A stretch of 64,000 nt of DNA from Terriglobia bacterium (GCA_020073185.1 JAIQFT010000013.1:88284-152283); one strand, 5' to 3'; shown: positions 21,143 through 32,381, numbered from the stretch's first letter. Made by a program: numbers and translations. Notes: a model not told the origin generated them from the sequence alone.

Positions 21143-23389
21143 TCAATTCGGCGGGCTGCCCCCGCCTCGTTTGTCGAGCTCCTGCTGAAGCAGCGCGGTG
21201 AGGCGATCGCGCTCCGGGCCGGTCAACTCGCGCTCTAATTCCTTGAGGGCGAGCCCGACCACATCGTAGTGATGCAGACCGGCGTAGCGCGGGTCGTTGG
21301 TGAGCCGCAGCCAAAGGTTGTGCAGGAGCGCGAGGTCTTCATCGCGCAGGCGCGGGGTGTGCGGCCCGAGCAGATACTCCTTGCGGCTGCCGTCCGGGGC
21401 GACGATCTCCAGGGTGACGCGCGGCTTGGGCGCGGGCAGGCGCTCCCAGGCATCGCCGGTCAGCTTCGCCTGTTCATCGGATGTCAGCTTGGTGGAGAGG
21501 CCGCAAACGATCTTCGCCGAGTCCAGCCGCTGCGCCGTCAGCATGATGGTGTCGAAGACATCGGTGCCAGGCACGACCAGCAGCGACACCGGTTTCCCCT
21601 CTTTTTCCGCCACCGCCACCACGCGCGAGAACAACTCCTGCTCGTAGGTATCGAAAATTTCCTTGGCTTCGTACATGCGGTTGCCGCTGAAGGAGTGCTC
21701 GCGCGGGGAGAGGCGCGCGGTCATGACCACCACGTCCTGCTTGGTGCATTCGGTGCGGTGGAGGATGTCGCGCAGGTAGTAGAGGCTGGGATCGCGCACC
21801 GGGACCAGCACGTTGCCGGGACGGGCGCGGAGTTGCTGGTTGTCGAGTTCGGGATCGGCGAAGACGCGGAATTGCTCCAGCGCGGCGTGCTTGCCGTGCT
21901 GCTGGCGGAGCGTGTAACGCTCGCTGAAGGTAAAGACGAGGAAGAAGACGCCGCTGAAGATGATGCCCGCGATGGTGGCATCTTGCTTGGTGAACAGATT
22001 CACGATGGCAGTGGCAAACAGCACGAGCGCGATCATCACCAGCCCGAGCGGAATCTCCTTGTCGCCGATGTGGATATTCCCGGGCACCTTGAACTCACGC
22101 TTTTCCGGCTGGGTATAGCGCAGGCGCAACACGGCCAGCGAATTGAACGAGAAGCTCCAGATCACGCCGAAGGCGTAGAGCGCGGCCAGCAGGTAGACGT
22201 TGCCGCGGCTGGCAATAATGGTGAATATCTGCAGGCCGACGATCAGGTTAATAATCCGGAAGCTGGTGCCGTAGCGTCGTTGCGGCCGCTGGAACCAGGG
22301 CGTGAGGACGCCATCTTCGGCGATACGATTGAGCACGCCGTTGGCGCCGACGATCGAGGTATTCAGGGCACCGGCCAGAATCAACACCCCCACCAGCACC
22401 ACGAAACCGTGGAAGATCAGCTTGGGCAATTCCGGCCCGGCCAGATAAATGGCGATGCCGCCGATCAGGTTGGCGAAGTAGGCGGGACGGACACTGTCGG
22501 GGATGATCATCTCGCCGAAGAAGGAAACCAGTCCGGTGAAAAGCAGGCTATAGAGGAAAATGACCAACCCGGCGCGTTCCAGGTTCTGGAGTTTCGGGCT
22601 CTCGATTTCCCGGTTGACCTGGGCCAACGTCTCCTCGCCGCTCATGGCGAGCACGGAGTGGCCGAAGCCGACCAGGACGATGAGCCAGGTCAGGCTCTGC
22701 GCCCAGGTGCCATGGAACCAACCCCACGCCTCCTTGTCCATCTTGAAGTTGCTGACCGAGGGCAGGGGCGGAAGGTGGGCGCCGCGGAGGACAATGGTGA
22801 TCAGCGACCACACGATCAGGATCACCACCATGACGGTGGTGATCTTCATGATCTGCATCGCCTTTTCGCTGGACTCGTGTATGCCCTGGATGTTCTTCCA
22901 CCAGAAGTACACGCACACGAGCACGGCGAAAACGGCGGCGAAGTGGTCTTCGTTGAACTTGACGGCGTGCCCGGCATAGGCCGAGATCTCTTGGATGAAG
23001 CCGGCGAGATACTGCCCGGCGGAAACGGCGCTGATGGGGCCGGTAAGGATGTAGTCGAACAGAAGCGCGGAAACCGACAGCTTGGCCAGCGGCGCGCCCA
23101 GCGACCGCTTGACCACCCGGTACACGCCGCCACGCACGAACATGGCGCTGGACTCGATGTACACCGCGCGCACGGCGTAGCTGAACAGCATCACCGCCAA
23201 GATGAACCAGGGCGCGCTCTTGCCAATCACCTTCTCCGCGTCGCCACCGACGTAGTACGCCGAGGAGGCAAGGTCAGCCAGCACCACTGCCGCTACCCGC
23301 CAGAAGCTGATGAAGCTCAGCATCACCGTGGTAGCGATGAAGACCGGCACTGCCGGCCGTTTCAGGTTCGGGTTCTCGGCTACGGGCAT
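21143..23389 (-). CDS. APC-family permease with long cytoplasmic C-terminal domain
   Basis: Residues about 1-480 form a 12-helix amino-acid-permease-type transporter (ATTVMLSFISFWRVAAVVLADLASSAYYVGGDAEK at the start, and SGEETLAQVNREIESPKLQNLERAG in a loop). The remaining 260 residues are cytoplasmic. They contain GNVLVPVRDPSLYYLRDILHRTECTKQDVVVMTARLS and VSLLVVPGTDVFDTIMLTAQRLDSAKIVCG, which look like two universal-stress-protein-like halves. Such tails regulate transport in some permeases, but here this is inferred. The substrate is unknown. The gene is monocistronic. Confidence 0.82.
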   Translation of the reverse strand: MPVAENPNLKRPAVPVFIATTVMLSFISFWRVAAVVLADLASSAYYVGGDAEKVIGKSAPWFILAVMLFSYAVRAVYIESSAMFVRGGVYRVVKRSLGAPLAKLSVSALLFDYILTGPISAVSAGQYLAGFIQEISAYAGHAVKFNEDHFAAVFAVLVCVYFWWKNIQGIHESSEKAMQIMKITTVMVVILIVWSLITIVLRGAHLPPLPSVSNFKMDKEAWGWFHGTWAQSLTWLIVLVGFGHSVLAMSGEETLAQVNREIESPKLQNLERAGLVIFLYSLLFTGLVSFFGEMIIPDSVRPAYFANLIGGIAIYLAGPELPKLIFHGFVVLVGVLILAGALNTSIVGANGVLNRIAEDGVLTPWFQRPQRRYGTSFRIINLIVGLQIFTIIASRGNVYLLAALYAFGVIWSFSFNSLAVLRLRYTQPEKREFKVPGNIHIGDKEIPLGLVMIALVLFATAIVNLFTKQDATIAGIIFSGVFFLVFTFSERYTLRQQHGKHAALEQFRVFADPELDNQQLRARPGNVLVPVRDPSLYYLRDILHRTECTKQDVVVMTARLSPREHSFSGNRMYEAKEIFDTYEQELFSRVVAVAEKEGKPVSLLVVPGTDVFDTIMLTAQRLDSAKIVCGLSTKLTSDEQAKLTGDAWERLPAPKPRVTLEIVAPDGSRKEYLLGPHTPRLRDEDLALLHNLWLRLTNDPRYAGLHHYDVVGLALKELERELTGPERDRLTALLQQELDKRGGGSPPN

Positions 23390-23710
23390 GGAATCGGCTA
23401 GTTGGATGTACCGTGACAGTCGCTGGGTTTAAGAGTTCTGAGCTACCGCTTTCTGTAACTTGCTACTCACAACACGCAAACTGGCAACCATCGCTTCCGC
23501 TGCTTCGCAAACTCCTCGTATCCTTCCGCGCCGACGCGCCGCTCGTTGTCATAGCGGAACTGGATTTCCACGGGCGTGGAGCAAGCATTAGAAATCAAAT
23601 CGTCGGTTTAGGGAAATCGCCCCCGGAAGTAGAAGGGTAACCGGTAATTCGTAGCTGGTAGCTGGGCGGGCGACGATTTGAGTCGTGACTGGGCGCTCGT
23701 CCACTGCCAG
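23390..23710. other. Intergenic gap with repeat arms and a possible ORF remnant
   Basis: The minus-strand frame 23467-23598 (TTG start) reads like protein (VEIQFRYDNERRVGAEGYEE, then FAKQRKRWLPVCVL), 43 residues with a charged, coding-like composition but no good start or ribosome site. It may be the end of a decayed gene. The rest is the GTAGCTGGTAGCTGGG repeat. Confidence 0.35.
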
Positions 23711-23730
23711 TTACGAGCTACCAGCTACCA
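23644..23730. repeat. GTAGCTGGTAGCTGGG / ACGAGCTACCAGCTACCA dyad repeat
   Basis: Inverted arms at 23644-23667 and 23707-23730. The right arm overlaps the last codons of the RDD gene. Family members are at 31332-31394, 43943-44003 and 50778-50831. Confidence 0.75.
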
Positions 23731-24583
23731 CATACGTCCGCGTGATCCGGTCGTGCCAGCACAGCGTATCTTCATCCAGCAGCGCCCAGACCAGGCCCAG
23801 GCCAAGCGACAGGGTTGCCAGCACCATGGCGAGAGCACGACCGCGGCGGGTGCGGCGGCGCGCGCGGACGCCGTCGAAGGTGACCAGCTCCAGGCGCGCC
23901 AACTTCATGCCAGGCGTCGTTCCGGCGTAGACCAGGAACATATATTCGTAGATCGCCCAGAGCAAGCAAGGCGCGGCCAAGGCAACCAGGAAGCCGATTT
24001 TGGCGTGCGGCATGGGCACGCCTGCTTTCAGCGTGATGATGACGAATACTGCCGCCCCAACCAGCGCGAGGAGTGCGTCCACAATCCCGGCAAAGACGCG
24101 CTGCGACATGGGCGCAACCTGCAGCGGAAGCTCGAATTCCATCGCCGGGCGCTGCTCCGCCTCGGGCGCCACGTTGATGTCGGCCAGCGGCGCCGTGGTT
24201 TCCACTTCCTCGGAAACATCCAGGATGCGCGGCCGGTCGATGATCGTTTCGGCCAGTTCCTCGATCGAAGGCGGCGTCACCGGCAGCATCGCCTGGCGGG
24301 GAAACTCGATGATCTTCAAATCCTGGGGCCGCTCGAAGTGGTACCGCTCCTCGGTTTGCAACTCTGGGACAAAGTTCTCGACGGTTTCTGCGTGCGACTC
24401 GAGGCTCGGGACTTCAGACTCCTCTTCCCGGCTGGCCGACAGATTCCCGCTGGTGATCTCGCGGTTGACGGCGCGTTCGAAATCCAGCGGCAGCGATCGC
24501 TCGCGAATCGGACGCCGCCGGCGCGCGCGGTAGCTCTCTACCCGCGACGCCACCTCCTGCCTCCAAATTGCCCCGTCTTCCAT
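23711..24583 (-). CDS. RDD-family membrane protein (intact C-terminal part)
   Basis: The frame from MEDGAIWRQEVASRVESYRA has a long charged, low-complexity cytoplasmic region and then an RDD domain: MSQRVFAGIVDALLALVGAAVF (the aromatic/Asp helix 1), LLWAIYEYMFLVYAGTTPGM and KLARLELVTFDG, and a final helix MVLATLSLGLGLVWALLDED. RDD proteins are small transporters or accessory membrane proteins. The true gene probably starts at 24879 and is interrupted by frameshifts (see next entry), so this frame may not be translated from 24583 on its own. Confidence 0.75.
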   Translation of the reverse strand: MEDGAIWRQEVASRVESYRARRRRPIRERSLPLDFERAVNREITSGNLSASREEESEVPSLESHAETVENFVPELQTEERYHFERPQDLKIIEFPRQAMLPVTPPSIEELAETIIDRPRILDVSEEVETTAPLADINVAPEAEQRPAMEFELPLQVAPMSQRVFAGIVDALLALVGAAVFVIITLKAGVPMPHAKIGFLVALAAPCLLWAIYEYMFLVYAGTTPGMKLARLELVTFDGVRARRRTRRGRALAMVLATLSLGLGLVWALLDEDTLCWHDRITRTYVVAGSS

Positions 24584-24879
24584 TCCCGAACGTCCCCCCC
24601 TGCGGTTCCGATCTCACCGGCTCGGCGCCCCACATCCGCTCCCCTTTGGCAGGTGTGGAACACGGCGCCGCCATGGTCGCCACCCGGCGCCATGCCTGCT
24701 CGTGCTGCTCATGGCGTGCGGTCCCCCGGGCGCACGCCGGCGTGCAACCTCCACCTCAGCGCCATCCAGGCTGGCGGCGAAACGCTCTTCTCTTAAGTCG
24801 CATTCATCGGGATCATGAGGAAGGAAGCCGCGCCCGCGTAGGAACATGTGCACCGTTCGCCGCACAGGGGACACGACAT
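24584..24879 (-). pseudogene. Frameshifted N-terminal part of the RDD gene
   Basis: From the ATG at 24879 the protein begins MSCPLCGERCTCSYAGAASF, a two-CxxC zinc-ribbon-like start, then hits a stop. The sense continues in a second frame (DPDECDLREERFAASLDGAE) and a third (HEQHEQAWRRVATMAAPCST, AKGERMWGAEPVRSEPQGG), which would join the RDD frame if the run of seven Gs at 24594-24600 were six. At least two, probably three, indels are needed. Homopolymer location suggests sequencing error or phase variation. Confidence 0.6.
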
Positions 24880-24998
24880 CGCCGGGTTGAAAACCGCCGA
24901 GAGCTGCGGAGCCCGATCCTGTGTAGCACGCGCCACACAATCTTTTCTTCCGGCTGCTCGCGTGTTACCTTGCCTGTTCACCGCGAGACAGACGGCAG

Positions 24999-27536
24999 AT
25001 GACACTCCGCTCCCGATTCCTTACCACGGCGCTGCTGCTTTGTCATCTGCTGCTGCTTCCGCAGTTAGTAACCAGCGAGGCGCTGGGGGACATGGTTAGT
25101 CGTTGGATGTTAGCCGCTGACCAAGCAGCAGCGCCGGTTTCGCCACGGCCAGCCACCAACGAGCAACGGCCAACGACCGGCCGTTCTCATCTTGCGGGGC
25201 CCAACGAACCCGGCGAAGAAGTCACCATCCAGGCGCTGCAGCAGGAAAAAGTGGGTGACGTGTACTACCTGCGCGGTGAGGTCGAAATCCGTTTTCGGCG
25301 CTTCGTGCTGCGTGCCGACCAGATCACCTATGACGCCGCCAGCGGAGAGATCGCCGCCGAGGGGCACGTCGTGTTCGACGGCGGGCCGCACGATGAGCAC
25401 CTGGAAGCCGACCACGGCGCCTATAACGTGCGTACCGACAGCGGCAAATTCTACGAGGCGCGCGGCACCACCGGCGCGCGCTTCCGCGGGCGGCAGGTGT
25501 TGCTGACCTCGTCGAACCCGTTTTTCTTCAGCGGGTCGCTGGTGGAGAAGGACGGCCCCAACCACTTTGTCGTGCACCACGGCGTGGTCACCTCGTGCGA
25601 GCTGCCGCACCCCAAGTGGACCTTCGAGGCACAGAGGGTCACGGTGGAAGTGGGTGAGGAAGCGCGCATGTACCACAGCAGCTTCCGGCTGGGTGGTATC
25701 CCGATTTTTTATTTTCCCTACGTCCAGCATCCGGTGGACAAGCTCGGGCGCCAAACCGGTTTCCTCATCCCCACCATCGGCCAGTCGTCGCGCAAGGGCA
25801 CGATCTTGGGCGAAGCGATCTACTGGGCCATCAACCGCAGCCTGGATGCGACCATGGGCGCCGAATATTATTCGCAACGCGGTTGGGCACAACACGGCTC
25901 GTTTCGCGCTCGGCCGAGCGCCACCTCGTATTTCAACGTCAACTATTTCGGCGTGCTTGACCGCGGCACGGGTTCGCCCAAGGTGGACCAGGGCGGTGAG
26001 GACATCCGCGCCAACGGCGAAATCCAGTTGCCGCACGGCTTCCGCGCGGTGGCCGACATCAATTACCTGAGCACGTTTGTCTTCCGGCTGGCCTTCGCCG
26101 AGACCTTCACCTTGGCGGTGAATTCCGAAGTGCGCTCCAACGCGTTCATCTCCCAAGCGTACCAGGGTTACTTCTTCAACCTCGCCGCCTCGCGCTACCA
26201 GAACTTCCAAAGCACCACGCGCGGCGACTTGGTAACCATCCTGCATGCGCCGTCGCTCGATCTGGGCAGCGTGGACCACCCGATCGGGCGCTCGGGGTTT
26301 TACTGGTCGTACGACGCGGCGGTGCAAGGCGTGTCGCGGCGCGAGCCGCAGTTCGTGACCGCACCGCTGGTCGGCCGCCTGGACGTGGAGCCGCGACTGT
26401 CGCTGCCGCTGAACCACGCCGGATGGAGCTTCCGCCCCGAGGTCGCGCTGCGCGATACCTACTACACGCAGCGGCTGGCGACCACCGACGTGCCGCAGAG
26501 CGGTATCGGCGCGCTGATTGACCGCGCGCTCAACCGGCGCGCGCTGGAAACCACGGTCGAGCTGCGGCCACCGTCGCTTTCGCGCGTCTTCGAACAACAG
26601 GTGAAGGACCACATCCTCAAGCACACCATCGAGCCGCGCGTCGTCTATCGCTACGTCGCCGGGGTGGACAATTTTGCGGCGATCATCCGCTTCGACGCGC
26701 GCGACATCCTCAGCAACACCAACGAACTCGAGTACGGCATCATTCACCGCCTGTACGCCAAAGGCACAAAGTCCACCGAGTGCACCAATCGGGTGGAGCA
26801 ACCAACGGACGAGGCGGCACCGTCCGTGCCGCTGCCCGCCGCGCCGGAGGTGGCGCCGCGCAAGGGTATGGTGGTCCCGGTGACGGGCTGCCAGCCGGGC
26901 CCGCCGGCGTCGCGCGAAATCATGAGCTGGGAGGTCGCGCAGAAGTATTTCTTCGATACCAACTTCGATGACGCGCTCGTGCCCGGCCGCCGCAACGTGT
27001 TCACCACCAGCGCCGAATTCAGTGGCATCGCCTTTGTCACCGACCCGCGACGCTTTTCCCCGATCATCTCCCGCCTGCGCGCCTATCCCGGGCGCCGCAC
27101 CGAGGTGGAGTGGAAGCTGGATTACGACACGAAAAAAGGCCTGATCAACGCCAGCACCACGCTGGTCTCGCACCGCTTTGGCGATTTTTTCGTCGCCGGC
27201 AGCCACGCCTTTCTGAATGTGCCGGGCGAAATTTTTGTGCCTACGCTGGCGCCGGGGCCGAGCCAGTTCAACCAGTTTCGCTGGCTGGTAGGCTACGGCC
27301 ATCCCAACAAGCGCGGCGTCAGCGCCGCCGCCAATGTCGGCTTCGACATCAACTCCGGTTTCCTGCAGTACTCCGCGTTCCAGACCAGCTACAACTGGGA
27401 CTGCTGCGGCGTGAGCTTCGAATACCGGCGCTTCGCGCTGGGCTCGGTGCGCAACGAGAACCAGTTCCGCTTCGCGCTTTCGCTGACCAACGTGGGGACG
27501 TTCGGCACGCTGCGGCGGCAGGAACGGCTGTTCTAG
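24999..27536 (+). CDS. lptD: LPS-assembly outer-membrane protein LptD
   Basis: LptD inserts lipopolysaccharide into the outer leaflet of the outer membrane with LptE. The 845 residues have a signal-like start (FLTTALLLCHLLLLPQLV), an OstA-like beta-jellyroll (YYLRGEVEIRFRRFVLRADQITYDAASGEI, EGHVVFDGG, HLEADHGAYNV), and a C-terminal barrel region beginning about 230 (FRLGGIPIFYFPYVQHPVDKLGRQTGFLIP). Residues about 33-63 are encoded by a dispersed repeat and have no family similarity. A Pro-rich segment near 600-640 is a second insertion in the barrel. The gene is divergent from RDD. Confidence 0.9.
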   Translation: MTLRSRFLTTALLLCHLLLLPQLVTSEALGDMVSRWMLAADQAAAPVSPRPATNEQRPTTGRSHLAGPNEPGEEVTIQALQQEKVGDVYYLRGEVEIRFRRFVLRADQITYDAASGEIAAEGHVVFDGGPHDEHLEADHGAYNVRTDSGKFYEARGTTGARFRGRQVLLTSSNPFFFSGSLVEKDGPNHFVVHHGVVTSCELPHPKWTFEAQRVTVEVGEEARMYHSSFRLGGIPIFYFPYVQHPVDKLGRQTGFLIPTIGQSSRKGTILGEAIYWAINRSLDATMGAEYYSQRGWAQHGSFRARPSATSYFNVNYFGVLDRGTGSPKVDQGGEDIRANGEIQLPHGFRAVADINYLSTFVFRLAFAETFTLAVNSEVRSNAFISQAYQGYFFNLAASRYQNFQSTTRGDLVTILHAPSLDLGSVDHPIGRSGFYWSYDAAVQGVSRREPQFVTAPLVGRLDVEPRLSLPLNHAGWSFRPEVALRDTYYTQRLATTDVPQSGIGALIDRALNRRALETTVELRPPSLSRVFEQQVKDHILKHTIEPRVVYRYVAGVDNFAAIIRFDARDILSNTNELEYGIIHRLYAKGTKSTECTNRVEQPTDEAAPSVPLPAAPEVAPRKGMVVPVTGCQPGPPASREIMSWEVAQKYFFDTNFDDALVPGRRNVFTTSAEFSGIAFVTDPRRFSPIISRLRAYPGRRTEVEWKLDYDTKKGLINASTTLVSHRFGDFFVAGSHAFLNVPGEIFVPTLAPGPSQFNQFRWLVGYGHPNKRGVSAAANVGFDINSGFLQYSAFQTSYNWDCCGVSFEYRRFALGSVRNENQFRFALSLTNVGTFGTLRRQERLF
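25095..25186. repeat. In-frame GTTGGATGTTAGCC...CGGCCAACGACC repeat in lptD
   Basis: TTAGTCGTTGGATGTTAGCC and CCAGCCACCAACGAGCAACG, with CCAACGACC following, are complementary arms inside the 5' part of lptD, encoding the low-complexity stretch after the signal peptide. Confidence 0.6.
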
Positions 27537-27668
27537 GCCACGCGGAAGACGCATCGGCAGAGCGCAAGCGGACATCGGGTCGAGGGCGGAATGCCGGATC
27601 CTAGTAATATCGTGTAGCGATATTTATTTTCCGGGCAAAACGCTGGGCAATCGCGCTACAATGCATTT

Positions 27669-27911
27669 ATGGCCAGAGGTTGGGAGTCAAAGTCAGTCGA
27701 AGCGCAAATTGAATCCAAAGCCGATTTTCCTGCACAGCCTGGGAAGACCCGCACAGCCGATCAAGTCCAGCAAATCATCGAGAAGAAGACCCTGGAGCTG
27801 GCGCGCGCCAAGGTGGCGCGCGAACTGGCATCGAGCCAGAACCCGCGCTACGCGCAGATGCTCAGGCAGTCTCTTTCGGACCTGGACAAAAAAATCGCGG
27901 CCATCGATTAG
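27669..27911 (+). CDS. Small conserved-looking hypothetical protein, 80 residues
   Basis: The ORF reads MARGWESKSVEAQIESKADF, then a helical segment (ADQVQQIIEKKTLELARAKV, ARELASSQNPRYAQMLRQSL) and ends SDLDKKIAAID. It is very charged and probably forms one or two helices, with no membrane segment. I recall similar small proteins in acidobacteria but no function. The composition and clean start argue that it is real. Confidence 0.65.
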   Translation: MARGWESKSVEAQIESKADFPAQPGKTRTADQVQQIIEKKTLELARAKVARELASSQNPRYAQMLRQSLSDLDKKIAAID

Positions 27912-27971
27912 CCGCGAAGTCTGAATGCTCGCTTTGCGCGCGCAGCGCGCGTCCGGCTGGACGCGCCAGCC

Positions 27972-28448
27972 CTACGCCAGTCTTCTCTCCAGCAGGTCGG
28001 CGCCTTCGTCGCTGGTACGGTAGCGCACGCTCACGCGCCCCCCGACCGGGAACTGATCGCGCACGTCGCCCTTGAACACCAGCAGGCGCGGCCTGGCGCC
28101 GTTGCGCAGGGTCACGACGCAGCGGTTCGAGCGCCCGATCCCCGACTCGTAATAGGCCACGTTCTCCACCACGCCCGATTCCCTCACTTCGCCGGTGGGC
28201 ATCACCACGTAGGCGCTGCCGGCGCCGACGGCCACCATCCCCCGCTCAGCTCTCTTCCCCGGCAACGGAATCGGCAAGCCACGATCGCGCAGTTCCAGCA
28301 GCACGTTGATCCCGAAGATCCCCGAGATGGTCAGCAGGATCAGGGACATGAAAAGATTGTCGACCGTGAGTTCCGGGTTCATCCAGATCAACGCCGCGAT
28401 GCCCAGCAGCGGCAGAGTGGCCAGAATCATCGACACCAACAGCAGCAT
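27972..28448 (-). CDS. Two-helix membrane protein downstream of ligA
   Basis: The 158-residue product has two hydrophobic helices (VSMILATLPLLGIAALIW and LFMSLILLTISGIFGINVLL), then a cytoplasmic beta-rich domain containing SNRCVVTLRNGARPRLLVF and VGGRVSVRYRTSDEG. The ATG follows the ligA stop codon directly (TAA then ATG), so both are on one transcript. The family is not recognised; the soluble part resembles an OB- or SH3-like barrel. Confidence 0.7.
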   Translation of the reverse strand: MLLLVSMILATLPLLGIAALIWMNPELTVDNLFMSLILLTISGIFGINVLLELRDRGLPIPLPGKRAERGMVAVGAGSAYVVMPTGEVRESGVVENVAYYESGIGRSNRCVVTLRNGARPRLLVFKGDVRDQFPVGGRVSVRYRTSDEGADLLERRLA

Positions 28449-30617
<2,169 letters not shown>

Positions 30618-30659
30618 CTATATTTCCGCGCACCCTATTTGCCGTTTCAGGAGGACCGC

Positions 30660-31316
30660 ATGAGATTGGCACGCCTACTATTAGTGTTCTGCTGCGCCGT
30701 TTCCCTGATCGCCGTTGCGCAAGAAAAGAAGCCAGCCGCCGCCCCGGACAAGGGCAAACCTGCCGCGGCCGACAAACAGAAAAAGTCCGCCAAGCCTGCC
30801 GGAATGCCCAGCATGAAGCCGTCGCCGGAGATCCAGAAGATGGCCAAATCGCTGGTTGGCAGCTACACCACCAAGGAAACCCACGAACCCGGCCCGTTCA
30901 TGCCCACCGGCGGCACCGGAGTTGGTGAGGCAAAATTCACGCTCGGTCCGGGTGGCAATTCGATTATCCAGACCTATCAATCCAAGAGCGGCCCGATGGG
31001 CAGCAGGTTCCGCGGGCACGGCGTGGTCTGGTACGACGCCAAGGCCGGTGGCTACCGCTCCGTCTGGTGCGACAGCATGTCGCCCATGTGCGAAGTCGGC
31101 GGTGTCAGCAAGTGGGACGGCGACAAGCTCACGGGCACAACCGACAGCGAGATGATGGGCAAGAAGGTGAGCTACCACGAAACCATGAGCGGCTTCAGCC
31201 CGGAGGGCTTCAAGATGGACATGGAGATGTCCGTCGAGGGCAGCCCGATGAAGCACGTCATGACCATCGAGTACGCGCGCGTCGGCGCTGCGCCGGCCGC
31301 CGCGAAGAAGCCGTAG
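30660..31316 (+). CDS. Exported DUF1579-type protein
   Basis: The 218-residue product starts with a signal peptide (RLARLLLVFCCAVSLIAVAQ) after a strong GGAGG ribosome site, followed by an Ala/Lys/Pro-rich linker and a DUF1579-like beta-barrel region (LVGSYTTKETHEPGP, VWCDSMSPMCEVGGVSKWDG, EGFKMDMEMSVEG). DUF1579 proteins are small lipocalin-like secreted proteins of unknown role. The protein is rich in Lys and Met. Followed by a repeat and a lipid-kinase gene. Confidence 0.8.
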   Translation: MRLARLLLVFCCAVSLIAVAQEKKPAAAPDKGKPAAADKQKKSAKPAGMPSMKPSPEIQKMAKSLVGSYTTKETHEPGPFMPTGGTGVGEAKFTLGPGGNSIIQTYQSKSGPMGSRFRGHGVVWYDAKAGGYRSVWCDSMSPMCEVGGVSKWDGDKLTGTTDSEMMGKKVSYHETMSGFSPEGFKMDMEMSVEGSPMKHVMTIEYARVGAAPAAAKKP

Positions 31317-31331
31317 CTGTTTCGCGATCGA

Positions 31332-31394
31332 TAGCTCGTAGCTGGTAACCTTCGACGCCGGTTGCCGCCTACCATCTCCCAGCTACCAGCTACT
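31332..31394. repeat. AGCTCGTAGCTGGTAACC / CTACCATCTCCCAGCTACCAGC dyad repeat
   Basis: GTAGCTGGTA-family dyad directly before the start of the lipid-kinase gene; the right arm ends four bases from the ATG. Confidence 0.7.
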
Positions 31395-31397
31395 TTC

Positions 31398-32372
31398 ATG
31401 CGCCGCGCGCTGCTGCTCTACAACCCGGAATCCGGCCGGCGACGCGGCCGGCGCGCCGCCGACGTGCAAGCGGCTGCCGCCGCCTTCAAGGCCGCCGGTG
31501 TGGAACCGGTGCTGCAGCCGACGCGCGCGCCGGGCAGCGCCGCCGAACAGGCGCGCGCAGCCATCGAACGCGGCTGCGATGGAGTAATCGTCTGCGGCGG
31601 CGACGGCAGCGTGCACGAAGTGCTGCCCGCAGTGGTCGGAACTGAGGTAGCGCTCGGCGTCATTCCGCTCGGTACCGGCAATGGCCTGGCGCACGATCTC
31701 GGCCTGCCGCACCATCCCGCTAAGGCCGCGCAACTGCTCGCCGCAGCCGGAACAAGGTCCACCCTTTTGCCGCGCGTCGAGTTCACGCGCCTCGATGGCG
31801 TTCCAGACCGCCGTTACTGCATCGTGGGCGCGGGTGTCGGCGCCGACGCTCGAATGGTGTATCGGCTGGGGCTCGGATTCAAGCAGCGCTGGGGCATGGC
31901 CGCGTACTACGCCGAATCCACGCGCCAGTGGTTGACGCACGATTTCCCGCTGTTCACCGCCGAGTTCCGCTACCAGGACGGAGACCTGCGGCGCGAGCAG
32001 GTCTCGCAAGTACTCGCTGTCCGCATCACCTCCTTTGGAGGGTTGTTGGACAAGCTCGCTCCCGGCGCCGCGCTCATTCGTCCCGACTTTCAGTTGGTCC
32101 TGTTCAAGACGCGCAGCCGGATGTCATTTCTACGCTACATGATGGGCGTGTGGACGAATCGGCCTTCTGCGCAGTCTGACATCGAAATCCTGCCCTCCAC
32201 CGAATGCCGATGTTTACCGCTAGAAACGAGAAACCGGAAGCTCGAAACTCGCATCTACGCCGAGGCCGACGGCGAACTACTCGGCACGCTTCCCGTCACC
32301 ATCACCATGTCGGGCGAAAGCGTGAAACTGCTGGTGCCGCGCGCTGCGGCGTCGAAATCCGCTGTGCTATAG
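31398..32372 (+). CDS. Diacylglycerol kinase-family lipid kinase
   Basis: The 324 residues start MRRALLLYNPESGRRRGRRA, with the DAGK catalytic motifs GGDGSVHEVLPAVVGTEV and LGVIPLGTGNGLAHDLGLP (nucleotide-binding GGDG and the PLGTGN loop). Members phosphorylate diacylglycerol or sphingoid bases; the exact lipid cannot be told. Near residues 275-285 a GAAACTCGAAACTC repeat is in frame (LETRNRKLETR), between two family blocks. The next gene follows after 9 bases. Confidence 0.88.
   Translation: MRRALLLYNPESGRRRGRRAADVQAAAAAFKAAGVEPVLQPTRAPGSAAEQARAAIERGCDGVIVCGGDGSVHEVLPAVVGTEVALGVIPLGTGNGLAHDLGLPHHPAKAAQLLAAAGTRSTLLPRVEFTRLDGVPDRRYCIVGAGVGADARMVYRLGLGFKQRWGMAAYYAESTRQWLTHDFPLFTAEFRYQDGDLRREQVSQVLAVRITSFGGLLDKLAPGAALIRPDFQLVLFKTRSRMSFLRYMMGVWTNRPSAQSDIEILPSTECRCLPLETRNRKLETRIYAEADGELLGTLPVTITMSGESVKLLVPRAAASKSAVL
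32219..32251. repeat. In-frame GAAACGAGAAACC...CTCGAAACTC repeat
   Basis: Lies in the lipid-kinase gene. The same family is found at 35488-35508. Confidence 0.6.
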
Positions 32373-32381
32373 TCGCGCCGG

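Noticed and set aside
21269..23401. A 710-residue open frame on the plus strand opposite the long permease (others opposite lptD, ligA, thrS, galU, gyrB and mfd)
   Set aside because: Antisense shadow of high-GC codon use; composition is rich in His, Gln, Asp and Gly with no domain signature, while the opposite frame is a clear family member.
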